NCBI GenBank assembly: GCA_021773035.1
Contig: JAJFKU010000063.1
Span: 186,001-250,000 of the forward strand
DNA: 64,000 nt
Reading direction: 5' to 3'
Origin: Woeseiaceae bacterium
GTDB taxonomy: Bacteria > Pseudomonadota > Gammaproteobacteria > Steroidobacterales > Woeseiaceae
Shown here: one piece after another, positions 9,028 through 17,446 of the stretch
Numbering within the stretch: the first letter of the stretch is position 1
Layout: each line of letters starts with the position of its first letter
Position numbers and translations under genes: made by a program
Notes under the pieces: generated by a model
What the model was told of the DNA's origin: nothing
The model's input: the letters and a program-made list of their open reading frames with translations, nothing else
The model's database searches: none

Positions 9028-9825
9028 ATGAAGAAGATCGCAATCATTGGCTGCGGTGCGATCGCGGGATTTGTGGCGAGGAGCCTGGATACGGAAGCCG
9101 GGATCTCGGTCGCTTTCGTCGTTATCCAGCCTGGCGCAGAGCCGGATGCGAAGGCGGTTTTTGGTCACGGCACGCCGCTGTGCTTTACCGTCGAAGACTT
9201 TCCCTGTCGGCCTGACCTGGTTTTGGATTGTGCCGGCCATGCGGCACTGATACAGCACGGAGAGCAAATTCTGGCCGCCGGGATCGATCTCGCCACCGTA
9301 TCCTCCGGCGCGTTGGCCGATGCGAGGCTGCTGCAGCGTCTGTCTGTGGCGGCAGAGTCCTCTGCCGCTCAACTACGAGTCGTATCGGGTGCCATCGGCG
9401 CCCTGGACGTGCTGTCGGCTGCACGTGTCGGCGGGCTGAAGAGCGTAATCTATCGCGGACGAAAGCCGCCAGCGAGCTGGTTGGGGTCGCCTGCGGAAGA
9501 CCGGCTGGATCTCGCCAACCTGACCACTGCCAGCGTTCACTTTTCCGGTACAGCGCGCGAGGCCGCGCTTGCTTACCCCAAGAATGCCAACGTCGCAGCA
9601 TCGGTCGCCCTGGCGGGTTTAGGGTTTGACGATACCCAGGTGGAACTCATTGCCGATCCGGACGTTACCGAGAACATTCATGAAGTGCTCGCCGAAGGCG
9701 ATTTTGGCAGTTTCGAGTTTCGAGTGCGCGGGCGTTCCCTGCCGGATAACCCCAAGTCTTCTGCGCTTGCCGCGATGAGTGCCGTTCGCGAGTTGCTGAA
9801 CCGGGTTTCACCGCTGGTCGTTTGA
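9028..9825 (+). CDS. nadX: Aspartate dehydrogenase
   Basis: This 265-residue NAD(P)-dependent L-aspartate dehydrogenase makes iminoaspartate, which can enter quinolinate synthesis. The N terminus reads MKKIAIIGCGAIAGFVARSL, a Rossmann fold. Family blocks GAIGALDVLSAAR, YPKNANVAASVALAGLG and NPKSSALAAMSAVRELL follow in order. The ATG at 9028 lies 25 bases after kynA. An in-frame extension back into kynA is not credible. Its place as the last gene of a kynurenine operon puts two routes to quinolinate (from tryptophan and from aspartate) under one promoter. A catabolic role is an alternative. Confidence 0.88.
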   Translation: MKKIAIIGCGAIAGFVARSLDTEAGISVAFVVIQPGAEPDAKAVFGHGTPLCFTVEDFPCRPDLVLDCAGHAALIQHGEQILAAGIDLATVSSGALADARLLQRLSVAAESSAAQLRVVSGAIGALDVLSAARVGGLKSVIYRGRKPPASWLGSPAEDRLDLANLTTASVHFSGTAREAALAYPKNANVAASVALAGLGFDDTQVELIADPDVTENIHEVLAEGDFGSFEFRVRGRSLPDNPKSSALAAMSAVRELLNRVSPLVV

Positions 9826-9841
9826 TGTCAGAAAGCTCACT

Positions 9842-9891
9842 GCGGCCATGGCCGCGGGCGAAATGTAGGTAGAAGCCCGAATCTTCCGGGC
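9842..9891 (+). terminator. Possible weak terminator after the kynurenine operon
   Basis: Between nadX and the Sel1 gene lies a perfect 14-base palindrome GCGGCCATGGCCGC (9842-9855), followed by a short hairpin GCCCG (9875-9879)/CGGGC (9887-9891) with an A/T-rich tail. Neither has a strong U tract, so termination here is tentative. Confidence 0.3.
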
Positions 9892-9961
9892 AATTTATGA
9901 GAGTATGCTAGCTAGTGTCACTCTGGTGCCTTCGGCGCCAACAGTATTAAGGGTCGGACGC

Positions 9962-10561
9962 ATGCGAAACGCTCTGTTCATCGTCGCCGCCATGTCTGTG
10001 ATGCTCGCGCCGCCGGCTTCACGCGGCGACGCCCAAAAAGGCCTGGACGCTTTTCAATCCGGCGATTACGAAACCGCCCTGGCAGCGTGGCAGCCGCTTG
10101 CAGAAGCCGGCGACGCTGAGGGCCAGTTCGGGCTCGGTCAAATGTATGGCAATGGTTTCGGTGTCGCGATGGACGATGCGCAGGCGATCAAGTGGTACGG
10201 ACTTGCGTCGGGGCAGGGGCATGCAGAGGCGCAATGCAAGCTGGCGGTAATGCACCAGAATGGTTGGGGAGTGCCGCAGAGCGACGCCGAAGCGATGAAG
10301 CTGTTTTCACTTGCCGCAGAGCAGGGCGTAAGCGAAGCGATGCTGGCGCTGGGGCGTTTCTACGCGATGGACTATTCTGACGACTACGATCCACTACTCG
10401 CGTACAAATGGTTCAGCCTTGCCTATCTGCGTGGTGATTCCGGCGCCAGCGCAAAGCGGGATACGGTTGCGGACAGTCTGTCTGCGGAGCAAATCGCGGC
10501 AGGCGATGCACTCATCCTGGCCTGGTCGGAAGCTCACGCCGATCTGATAGTCGAAGACTAA
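9962..10561 (+). CDS. Exported Sel1-repeat protein
   Basis: This protein of 199 residues has an N-terminal signal peptide (MRNALFIVAAMSVMLAPPASRGDA). Three Sel1-like alpha-alpha repeats follow, with the signatures AEAGDAEGQFGLGQMYGNG, ASGQGHAEAQCKLAVMHQNG and AAEQGVSEAMLALGRFYAMD. Sel1 repeats form protein-interaction solenoids and are common in periplasmic or envelope proteins. The ATG at 9962 is chosen because it begins the signal peptide. An upstream in-frame ATG at 9905 would add 19 residues. The specific partner is unknown. Confidence 0.8.
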   Translation: MRNALFIVAAMSVMLAPPASRGDAQKGLDAFQSGDYETALAAWQPLAEAGDAEGQFGLGQMYGNGFGVAMDDAQAIKWYGLASGQGHAEAQCKLAVMHQNGWGVPQSDAEAMKLFSLAAEQGVSEAMLALGRFYAMDYSDDYDPLLAYKWFSLAYLRGDSGASAKRDTVADSLSAEQIAAGDALILAWSEAHADLIVED

Positions 10562-10571
10562 GCCGCCAAAA

Positions 10572-11213
10572 CTAGCGGCCTGGGGCGTCTTGCTGGCGTT
10601 CCGGTGCAGCGTCCTTAAAGGCCTTGAGTTGATTGCAGCGGTCAACCGTTGCGAGCAGTTTGGGATATTCATGCAGCGGTATTTCAAATCGGCGGGCGTT
10701 GTAGATTTGCGGGACAAGTAGTGCGTCGGCCAAGCTAATATCCTTGCCGAAAACATACGGTCCATCGCTTGCGAGTGTCTCCAGTGCCGTAAACCCTTCG
10801 CTTATCCAGTGGCCATACCAGTGTCCTTCAGGGTCCTTGCCGAACTCGGTTTTGATGTATTGCAGGACTCTGAGATTCAGGAGCGGGTGTATGTCGCAGG
10901 CGATAGCATTGCAGAATGCTCGAACCCGACTTCGCAGCGGCTGAGATTCCGGCAGCAGTTTTACCTCGGAATAGGTTTCTTCAAGGTATTCGAGCATCGC
11001 CATCGACTGGCCGACAGCCAGTTCGCCGTCCTCAAGAAACGGTACCAGCATCTGCGGGTTTTTCTCGCGGTACGCGGTTTTGCGGTGCTCCGCTTCACCG
11101 GGTGCGAGCGATACGGGCACGATTTCGTGATCCAGGCCCTTGAAGTTCAGAGCAATACGTACCCGATACGCTGCCGACGATCGCCAGTAACTGTAGAGTT
11201 TGATCGACATCAA
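10572..11213 (-). CDS. maiA: Maleylacetoacetate isomerase (zeta-class glutathione transferase)
   Basis: This 213-residue glutathione-dependent isomerase converts maleylacetoacetate to fumarylacetoacetate in tyrosine breakdown. The zeta-class signature is SYWRSSAAYRVRIALNFKG with the active-site serines, followed by NPQMLVPFLEDG (glutathione-binding) and QSMAMLEYLEE. The start overlaps the stop of the fumarylacetoacetase gene (ATGA). It is the last gene of the tyrosine cluster. The terminal residues lie 10 bases from the convergent Sel1 gene. Confidence 0.92.
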   Translation of the reverse strand: MMSIKLYSYWRSSAAYRVRIALNFKGLDHEIVPVSLAPGEAEHRKTAYREKNPQMLVPFLEDGELAVGQSMAMLEYLEETYSEVKLLPESQPLRSRVRAFCNAIACDIHPLLNLRVLQYIKTEFGKDPEGHWYGHWISEGFTALETLASDGPYVFGKDISLADALLVPQIYNARRFEIPLHEYPKLLATVDRCNQLKAFKDAAPERQQDAPGR

Positions 11214-12214
11214 CCCGGATACTTTTCCACGACCTGATCGATAGCTCCGAAAATCGAGGCGCCATCGGTGTCGAACATTTCGATGCGAATGCGATCGCCG
11301 AACTGCATGAATGGCGTTCTCGCCTTACCGTCGAGAATCGTCTCAATGGTGCGTATTTCCGCGATACAGGAGTAACCGACACCGCCATCGCCGATGGCCT
11401 TGCCGGGGTCGCCGTCCAGCAAGTTGGATACCGTGCCTGAGCCGATGATCGTGCCTGCACAGAGTGGCCGCGACTTTGCCGCGTGCGCGATAAGTTGCCC
11501 GAAATCGAAGGTCATATCGACACCGGCCTCGGGTTTGCCAAAGGCCTTGTCATTGAGCGACGACAGCAACGGCAGATGCACCTTCGCATTCTTCCAGCGA
11601 TCGCCGAGCTCGTCCGGCGTGATCGCAACCGGCGAGAATGCACTCGACGGTTTTGATTGAAAGAACCCGAAGCCCTTCGCGAGTTCGCCGGGAATCAGGC
11701 CGCGCAGGGAGACGTCGTTGACCAGCATGATGAGTTGAATATGTGCAACGGCATCGGCCGCGGAAACGCCCATCGGTACGTCGTCGGTAACGACCGTGAC
11801 TTCAGCCTCGAAGTCGATGCCCCAGGCCTCGTCCGCCATCGCTATGTTATCGCGCGGGCCGATGAAAGAATCGGAGCCGCCCTGGTACATCAGCGGGTCG
11901 GTCCAGAAGGAGTCCGGCAACTCTGCGCCACGGGCTTTACGAACCAATTCAACATGATTGACGTAAGCCGAACCGTCCGCCCACTGATACGCGCGCGGTA
12001 ACGGCGAAGCGCAGGTGGCCTGATCGAAGCTTTCGCCGCCTCCCGCCTGGAGCTCTCTGGCAACGGCCTCGAGCGCCGGGCGCGCGTTGGCCCAGTCGTC
12101 CAGCGCGGCCTGCATCGTTGCTGCAACGCTGGCGACCGCGGTATAGCGAGTCAGGTCATTGGATACGACAACGAGCTGCCCGTCGCGGCCGTGTTTCAAG
12201 GATGCGAGTTTCAC
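11210..12214 (-). CDS. fahA: Fumarylacetoacetate hydrolase family protein (fumarylacetoacetase)
   Basis: This 334-residue FAH-family enzyme probably hydrolyses fumarylacetoacetate to fumarate and acetoacetate, the last step of tyrosine degradation. The metal-site acidic residues are visible in WGIDFEAEVTVVTDD. LIMLVNDVSLRG and FGFFQSKPSSAFSPVA follow, then LCAGTIIGSGTVSN near the C terminus. It is the bacterial one-domain form, shorter than the mammalian enzyme. Both neighbours overlap it by four bases, so hppD, the VOC gene, this gene and maiA form one transcript. Confidence 0.9.
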   Translation of the reverse strand: MKLASLKHGRDGQLVVVSNDLTRYTAVASVAATMQAALDDWANARPALEAVARELQAGGGESFDQATCASPLPRAYQWADGSAYVNHVELVRKARGAELPDSFWTDPLMYQGGSDSFIGPRDNIAMADEAWGIDFEAEVTVVTDDVPMGVSAADAVAHIQLIMLVNDVSLRGLIPGELAKGFGFFQSKPSSAFSPVAITPDELGDRWKNAKVHLPLLSSLNDKAFGKPEAGVDMTFDFGQLIAHAAKSRPLCAGTIIGSGTVSNLLDGDPGKAIGDGGVGYSCIAEIRTIETILDGKARTPFMQFGDRIRIEMFDTDGASIFGAIDQVVEKYPG

Positions 12215-12756
12215 TGTTCGTCACCTCTGAATTCAAGCTCATGCAGCCATGCCGCGTGACGTGGCGCCTTCTTGGTTTGGCTCCATTCCTCAAGCATCGC
12301 CGGAGCAACGCGTTTCAACTCGTCTATCTGTTCCTGCGTATGCGTATTGGCGACCAGCTCGAGGCGGTGCCCGTTCGGGTCGAAAAAATAAATCGACTGG
12401 AAGATGCCGTGATTGGTCGGGCCGATGACATCGAGTCCTTCTGCCTCGATATGCTCTTTCGCGGCCAGCAGGGTCTCGTAATCCTCGATTTCAAAGGCGA
12501 TGTGCTGCACCCAGGCCGGTGTATTGTGATCGCGATCCATATCGGCACGTGTCGGCAGTTCGAAGAACGCCAGTACATTACCCATACCGCACTCAAGAAA
12601 CACATGCATGTAGGGATCGGGTTCCTTCGTTGAGGGGACCTGATCCTCGGCGAACGCTACTGTAAATTCCATATTGAGAACCCGTTGATAGAACTCAACG
12701 GTTTCCTTCGCGTCCTTGCAGCGGTATGCAACGTGGTGTATTCGTTTCAGTTTCAT
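12211..12756 (-). CDS. VOC-superfamily metalloenzyme (glyoxalase/extradiol dioxygenase fold)
   Basis: This 181-residue vicinal-oxygen-chelate protein has two beta-alpha-beta-beta-beta modules. Metal-ligand candidates fit the H-H-E pattern: His in IHHVAYRC, His in WVQHIAFEIEDY and Glu in HRLELVANTH. The start at 12756 is chosen because GGGAG lies at the right distance before it. An ATG at 12768 overlaps the hppD stop (TGATG) and would put that GGGAG inside the gene. It sits exactly where homogentisate 1,2-dioxygenase is expected in this operon. Its reaction is unknown. It could be a ring-cleaving dioxygenase or an accessory detoxifying enzyme. Confidence 0.8.
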   Translation of the reverse strand: MKLKRIHHVAYRCKDAKETVEFYQRVLNMEFTVAFAEDQVPSTKEPDPYMHVFLECGMGNVLAFFELPTRADMDRDHNTPAWVQHIAFEIEDYETLLAAKEHIEAEGLDVIGPTNHGIFQSIYFFDPNGHRLELVANTHTQEQIDELKRVAPAMLEEWSQTKKAPRHAAWLHELEFRGDEQ

Positions 12757-12767
12757 GTGTGCTCCCA

Positions 12768-13847
12768 TCAGGCCTCTGCTTTTACAACACCGCGAGCAAC
12801 CTGATCGCGTTCAATCGATTCGAACAGGGCTTTGAAGTTTCCTTCGCCGAAGCCCTCGTCTTTCTTGCGCTGGATGAACTCGAAGAACGTCGGTCCGACC
12901 ATGTTCGCCGAAAATATCTGCAGCAACAAGCGCGGCTCACCGCCTTCTGTCGTGCCATCGAGAAGAATACCCCGGGACTGCATCTCCTGGAGCGGTTCAC
13001 CGTGTCCCGGCAAGCGTTCGTCGAGCATGTCGTAGTAGGCTCCCGGCGGCGCCGTCATGAACTCAAGCCCCTGTTTTTTCAGTCGGTCCCAGCAGGCGTA
13101 GAGATCGTCGCAGCCCAGGGCGATATGCTGGATACCTTCGCCGTTGAAGGCCATCAGATATTCTTCGATCTGGCCCACGCCCTGTGAGGCTTCCTCGTTG
13201 AGCGGGATACGGATACGACCGTCCGGTGCAGTCATGGCCTTGGAAAGCAGGCCTGTGTGCTGGCCCTTGATATCGAAGTAGCGAATCTCGCGGAAATTGA
13301 ACAGTTTCTCGTAGTAGTCCGCCCAGAACTGCATGCGGCCGCGGTAAACGTTGTGCGTCAGGTGGTCGATTTCCGTAAAGCCACAGCCCTCGGGGTGGCG
13401 ATCGACGCCGTCGATGAAGTCGAAGTCGATATCGTAAATCGTCGAACCGGTCTGATAGCGATCGATCAGATACAGCGTTGCACCACCGATGCCCTTGATG
13501 GCCGGGAGCCGCAGCTCCATCGGGCCGGTGGGGATCTCTACCGGCTGCGCGCCGAGTTCCAGCGCGCGCGTGTAGGCCGTGTGCGAGTCTTTGACGCGAA
13601 AAGCCATGCCGCAGGCGCACGGTCCGTGCTCCTGCGCGAAATAGTAGGCGTGGCTGTACTTCTCCTTGTTGATGATGAAGTTGATGCCGCCCTGCCGCCA
13701 AAGCGTGACGTCCTTGGAGCGGTGCTGCGCAACCTCCGTGAAGCCAAGCAGTTTGAAGGCGGCTTCGAGGACGCCGGGTTCCGGGGACGCGTACTCGACG
13801 AATTCGAAACCGTCGAGGCCCATGGGGTTGTCAAATAGGTCGGCCAT
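12768..13847 (-). CDS. hppD: 4-hydroxyphenylpyruvate dioxygenase
   Basis: This 359-residue non-haem iron dioxygenase converts 4-hydroxyphenylpyruvate to homogentisate. The iron ligands are the His of EIDHLTHNV, the His of GIQHIALGC and the Glu of GPTFFEFIQRK. The C-terminal helix EGFGEGNFKALFESIERDQ that gates the active site is intact. It is the first gene of the tyrosine operon, divergent from an Lrp-family regulator with a palindrome between them. Confidence 0.96.
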   Translation of the reverse strand: MADLFDNPMGLDGFEFVEYASPEPGVLEAAFKLLGFTEVAQHRSKDVTLWRQGGINFIINKEKYSHAYYFAQEHGPCACGMAFRVKDSHTAYTRALELGAQPVEIPTGPMELRLPAIKGIGGATLYLIDRYQTGSTIYDIDFDFIDGVDRHPEGCGFTEIDHLTHNVYRGRMQFWADYYEKLFNFREIRYFDIKGQHTGLLSKAMTAPDGRIRIPLNEEASQGVGQIEEYLMAFNGEGIQHIALGCDDLYACWDRLKKQGLEFMTAPPGAYYDMLDERLPGHGEPLQEMQSRGILLDGTTEGGEPRLLLQIFSANMVGPTFFEFIQRKKDEGFGEGNFKALFESIERDQVARGVVKAEA

Positions 13848-13938
13848 TGCGTTATCCAGTTTGTTGCAGTGATTTTCGACAGTATGCGCGGTTTATCGAG
13901 AATTTGTGTCCATGTTGCGCTGTTAATGTCGATTTACG

Positions 13939-13952
13939 GAAACATATGTTTC
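13939..13952. promoter_or_regulatory. Palindrome GAAACATATGTTTC, candidate Lrp-family operator
   Basis: This perfect 14-base palindrome lies in the 137-base gap between hppD and the divergent Lrp-family gene. It partly overlaps the putative -35 of the regulator (TTCAAT at 13950-13955, 17-base spacer, CATAAT at 13973-13978). That position suits autoregulation and control of hppD by the adjacent regulator. Confidence 0.6.
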
Positions 13953-13984
13953 AATAAACTCCAAAAAACGGGCATAATATCAAG

Positions 13985-14443
13985 ATGAACCTATCCCGAG
14001 CTGACCGGCGTCTCCTGAAAGAACTGCAGAGCGATGCAACGCGTCCTCAGGGTGACCTGGCGGAACTTGCCGGCATGTCCAGAACCTCGTGCTGGCGCCG
14101 CATTCGTGAGTTTGAGGAAGCGGGCCTGATCGAGCGCCAGGTAGCTATTCTCAATCCGAAAATTGCCGGTTTCAATATCCAGGTGCTGGTACTGGTCGCG
14201 ATGACCGAGCACACCGATGAAAATCGCCAGGGCTTCGAGCGTCATGTGTCCTTACTCCCGGAGGTCACTGAGTGTTTTTCGGTATCCGGTGATCGTGACT
14301 ATGTGTTGCATGTACTGGTTGCGGACATGGATGCATACAATGAGTTTCTGAATGCGCAGATTTTAAAGCACGCGGCTGTGCGTTCCGCGAGTTCGACGTT
14401 TGTGCTGCGTCGAGTCAAGTATTCGACGGCATTGCCTCTATAA
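13985..14443 (+). CDS. Lrp/AsnC-family regulator of the tyrosine cluster
   Basis: This 152-residue protein has an N-terminal HTH (LAELAGMSRTSCWRRIREFEEAGLI) and a RAM/AsnC ligand-binding domain (about 65-145). It is divergent from hppD, so tyrosine-catabolic control is the natural guess, with an aromatic amino acid as effector. No Shine-Dalgarno precedes the ATG. The -10-like CATAAT ends 6 bases before it, so the message could be leaderless. It resembles the second Lrp protein at 62278, sharing the CWRR recognition helix and a -TALP C terminus. Confidence 0.9.
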   Translation: MNLSRADRRLLKELQSDATRPQGDLAELAGMSRTSCWRRIREFEEAGLIERQVAILNPKIAGFNIQVLVLVAMTEHTDENRQGFERHVSLLPEVTECFSVSGDRDYVLHVLVADMDAYNEFLNAQILKHAAVRSASSTFVLRRVKYSTALPL

Positions 14444-14460
14444 ACAGACAGGATAACGCG

Positions 14461-15381
14461 ATGGAATCCATACAACTCGGCAATAGCGGTATAGCCGTAT
14501 CGCGGCTGGCGTTCGGTTGCATGCGCCTGGTCGGTGACGGCAGTGCCGGTGATCGAGACAAAGGTAAGCGCGCGGTTCAAACGGCGGTAGACAGCGGCTA
14601 TACCTTGTTCGATCATGCGGACATCTACGCGCAAGGTGCCTGTGAAACTCTGTTTGGCGAGGTACTCAAGGCGTCTCCCTCGCTGCGCGACAACCTCACT
14701 ATTCTCACGAAGTGTGGCATTCGTCCTGCGCCCGTCGATGATGCGACGTCGGTGCTGGGCCGCTACGACTTTTCGGCAGGCCATCTCATGGCCAGCGTCG
14801 AAGGTTCATTGCAGCGCCTGGGTATCGAGCAGATCGATTTTCTGCTGTTGCATCGGCCGGACTATCTGATGGATGCCTGCGAAGTTGCGACGGTGTTTGA
14901 TCGGCTGCATCGGTCGGGCAAGGTCGCTCACTTCGGTGTCAGCAATTTCTCACCGTCGCAGTTGTCGTTGCTGCAGTCGGCGACTCGTTTCCATCTGCAG
15001 GCTAATCAGGTAGAAATAAATATCGACAACGTCACTGCACTGCGTGACGGCACGCTGGATCAATGCATGATGGCGCAGATGACGCCGCTCGCGTGGTGCC
15101 CGATTGCGGGCATTGCTTATCCCGCATGGGGCAGCGAGTTTTCCGAGCAGACGACCAGGCGGGTCAAAGATGAGGCCGACCGGCAGGCACAGCACTATGG
15201 CGTTGATCCGACCGTTATCGCCCTGACCTGGCTCCTCAGGCACCCGGCCGGCATTGTACCTATTGTCGGTTCAACAACGCTTTCCCGAATCGAAGCCGCC
15301 TTGCGGGCACTGGACGTCGACTACGAGCGGGAAGACTGGTATCGCCTGCTCGAGGCGCGCGACGGCCACGCGGTAGCGTGA
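14461..15381 (+). CDS. Aldo/keto reductase
   Basis: This 306-residue NADPH-dependent aldo/keto reductase resembles the YdhF group. The catalytic tetrad is visible: Asp and Tyr in LFDHADIYAQG, Lys in ILTKCGI and His in FLLLHRPDYL. The cofactor loop VPIVGSTTLSRIEAAL is near the C terminus. It lies 17 bases after the Lrp-family gene and is likely co-transcribed with it. Substrate is unknown, possibly a carbonyl intermediate of aromatic amino acid breakdown. A hairpin follows the stop codon. Confidence 0.88.
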   Translation: MESIQLGNSGIAVSRLAFGCMRLVGDGSAGDRDKGKRAVQTAVDSGYTLFDHADIYAQGACETLFGEVLKASPSLRDNLTILTKCGIRPAPVDDATSVLGRYDFSAGHLMASVEGSLQRLGIEQIDFLLLHRPDYLMDACEVATVFDRLHRSGKVAHFGVSNFSPSQLSLLQSATRFHLQANQVEINIDNVTALRDGTLDQCMMAQMTPLAWCPIAGIAYPAWGSEFSEQTTRRVKDEADRQAQHYGVDPTVIALTWLLRHPAGIVPIVGSTTLSRIEAALRALDVDYEREDWYRLLEARDGHAVA

Positions 15382-15401
15382 AAGGGCCCTGAGCCCTTTT
15401 T
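15381..15401. terminator. Hairpin between convergent aldo/keto reductase and glgX
   Basis: AAAGGGC (15381-15387) pairs with GCCCTTT (15393-15399) around a 5-base loop and is followed by T residues. It begins in the stop codon of the reductase and lies 6 bases from the glgX stop, so it may serve both directions. Confidence 0.7.
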
Positions 15402-15406
15402 CACGC

Positions 15407-17446
15407 CTACCTTTTTTCGCGGCGTAGCAACGCGATCGTCCGGCCTTCCAGCGTCAGCGAGGTCGTCCCCGACTGTGGCGTTTCATCGTAGTTGCCGCTG
15501 GCGAAGATTACTCGCCACGCGCGTTTTGAAGCGGGTAGTTCGAGTGTGGCGGCTTCGTGAAAACTGTTGATGGAGATGGCGAGTGAGACTTCGGACTTGC
15601 CTTTTCCGTATTCGCTGATCAATAGCGAGAACGACCGGCTGTCCGACCATTCGTCGTCGTGTTTGATTTCACCGGCGGCGTTTATCCAGCGAATTTCGAA
15701 GCGGCCACCCTGAACCGGCAAGCTATCGTGCACGTATTCCTGTAGTCGCAATAACGGCGTCTCGCGCCTCAGCCAGATCAGCTCACGCACCTGATCGGTG
15801 AATTCTGCGTCGGTTCGCAATGCGGACCAGTTCAGCCAGCCGAGCGGATTGTCCTGCGCGTAGGCATTGTTGTTTCCCTGCTGCGAGTTGCCGAATTCGT
15901 CCCCGCCAAGCAACATCGGTGTGCCCTGAGACAACAGCAGCGTCGCCAGCATGTTGAGGCGTTGTCGGCGGCGCAGGGCGTTGCGCTGCGCGTCACCGGT
16001 TTCACCTTCCTCGCCGTAGTTACAGCTGTAGTTGTGGGTGTGGCCATCGCGGTTGTCTTCGCCGTTCGCTTCGTTATGCCGCTGCTCGTAGCTGACTACG
16101 TCGGTCAGCGTATAGCCGTCGTGACTGGTGATGAAGTTAATACTGGCAAACGGTGGGCGATCGTTGGCATCGAAAATATCGGCCGATCCGTGTACGCGTT
16201 GCGCAACGGAACCGCTCATACCGTGGTCGCCGCGCCAGAATTGTCGGACGGTATCCCTGTACTTGTCGTTCCATTCGGCCCATCGCGATGGAAACTGTCC
16301 GAGTTGGTAGCCTCCGGGACCGGGATCCCAGGGTTCGGCAATCAGCTTAAGCTTGTCGAGCCTGGGGTCGCTGCTGATCGCCCCGAGCAACGGATGTGTC
16401 GTCGAAAAACCGTGCTCGTGCCGGCCCAGTATCGAAGCGAGGTCGAAACGAAAACCGTCGACGCCGATCGTTTCGGCGAAGTAAGCGAGGCTGTCGAGAA
16501 CGAGTTCTCTAACGCGCGGATGGTCGACGTTCAGCGTATTACCGCAGCCGGTGTCGTTTATGTACAGCGCAGGATTCTCGCGGTCAACACGATAGTAGGT
16601 GAGATTGTCGATGCCCCGAAAAGACAGGCTGGGACCGTGAAAACCCGCCTCGCCGGTGTGGTTGTAGGCAACGTCAAGGATGACTTCCAGCCCTGCATCG
16701 TGCATTGCGCGAACCATATCGCAGAGTTCACTAACAGGATCGCCGCCGGCGTAGCGTGACATCGGCGCAAAGAAGCCGACGGTGTTATAGCCCCATAAGT
16801 TTCTCAGATTCTGTTGTGCCAGGTGATGTTCGTCGACGAAAGACTGCAGCGGCATCAGTTCGATGGAGGTGATACCAAGGGCCTTGATATAGGCAAGTAC
16901 CTCTGCGTTTTTCATCCCCGCGAACTTCCCTTTGTCATCGTCGGGAACTCCCGGGTGCAGCATCGTGTAACCGCGAACGTTGCACTCGTAAAAGATGGTC
17001 TCCTTCCAGGGTACCCGTGGGCGCTGGTGCGGCGACGGGGAGGCGGGATCGCAAACGACGGAAAAGGGAACCCAGGGTGCGCTGTCCTTCGTGCAGGGGA
17101 TGAGCGTTTCGTTATCGTCTCGCTGCTGATAATCGAATACGGCGTCGTGCCAAACGAGCTCGCCGTCGATACGTCGCGCATAAGGGTCGAGCATCAGTTT
17201 CGACGGGTTGCAGCGCGAACCCCGCTCCGGCGCCCATGGTCCGTGTACGCGATAGCCGTAACGTTGCCCCGCGCGACACTTCGGCACAAAGTCGTGCCAG
17301 ATGCCAGCATCACAATTTGACAGTAGCTGGGTGTGTGTCTGATCCCCGGCCGCGTTGAAGAAGCATAGTTCGACGTCTTCGGCGATGCCGGAGTAGAGCG
17401 CGAAGTGCGTGCCGTCAGTATCCGGTGTCGAGCCGAGTTGAATCAT
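15407..17446 (-). CDS. glgX: Glycogen debranching enzyme (GH13, isoamylase type)
   Basis: This 679-residue cytoplasmic enzyme cleaves alpha-1,6 branches left on glycogen by phosphorylase. The N-terminal CBM48-like domain (about 5-120) has the GxRYGYRVHGPW signature. The GH13 barrel carries VILDVAYNHTGE, VDGFRFDLAS (nucleophile Asp), LIAEPWDPG (acid/base Glu) and NFITSHDGYTL. It is the last gene of the glycogen operon and overlaps glgP by ATGA. The length is typical. Confidence 0.95.
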   Translation of the reverse strand: MIQLGSTPDTDGTHFALYSGIAEDVELCFFNAAGDQTHTQLLSNCDAGIWHDFVPKCRAGQRYGYRVHGPWAPERGSRCNPSKLMLDPYARRIDGELVWHDAVFDYQQRDDNETLIPCTKDSAPWVPFSVVCDPASPSPHQRPRVPWKETIFYECNVRGYTMLHPGVPDDDKGKFAGMKNAEVLAYIKALGITSIELMPLQSFVDEHHLAQQNLRNLWGYNTVGFFAPMSRYAGGDPVSELCDMVRAMHDAGLEVILDVAYNHTGEAGFHGPSLSFRGIDNLTYYRVDRENPALYINDTGCGNTLNVDHPRVRELVLDSLAYFAETIGVDGFRFDLASILGRHEHGFSTTHPLLGAISSDPRLDKLKLIAEPWDPGPGGYQLGQFPSRWAEWNDKYRDTVRQFWRGDHGMSGSVAQRVHGSADIFDANDRPPFASINFITSHDGYTLTDVVSYEQRHNEANGEDNRDGHTHNYSCNYGEEGETGDAQRNALRRRQRLNMLATLLLSQGTPMLLGGDEFGNSQQGNNNAYAQDNPLGWLNWSALRTDAEFTDQVRELIWLRRETPLLRLQEYVHDSLPVQGGRFEIRWINAAGEIKHDDEWSDSRSFSLLISEYGKGKSEVSLAISINSFHEAATLELPASKRAWRVIFASGNYDETPQSGTTSLTLEGRTIALLRREKR

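Noticed and set aside
9842..9855. Perfect palindrome GCGGCCATGGCCGC as an operator
   Set aside because: It has no partner copy in the window and is composed of GC-rich overlapping short palindromes, so chance is likely.
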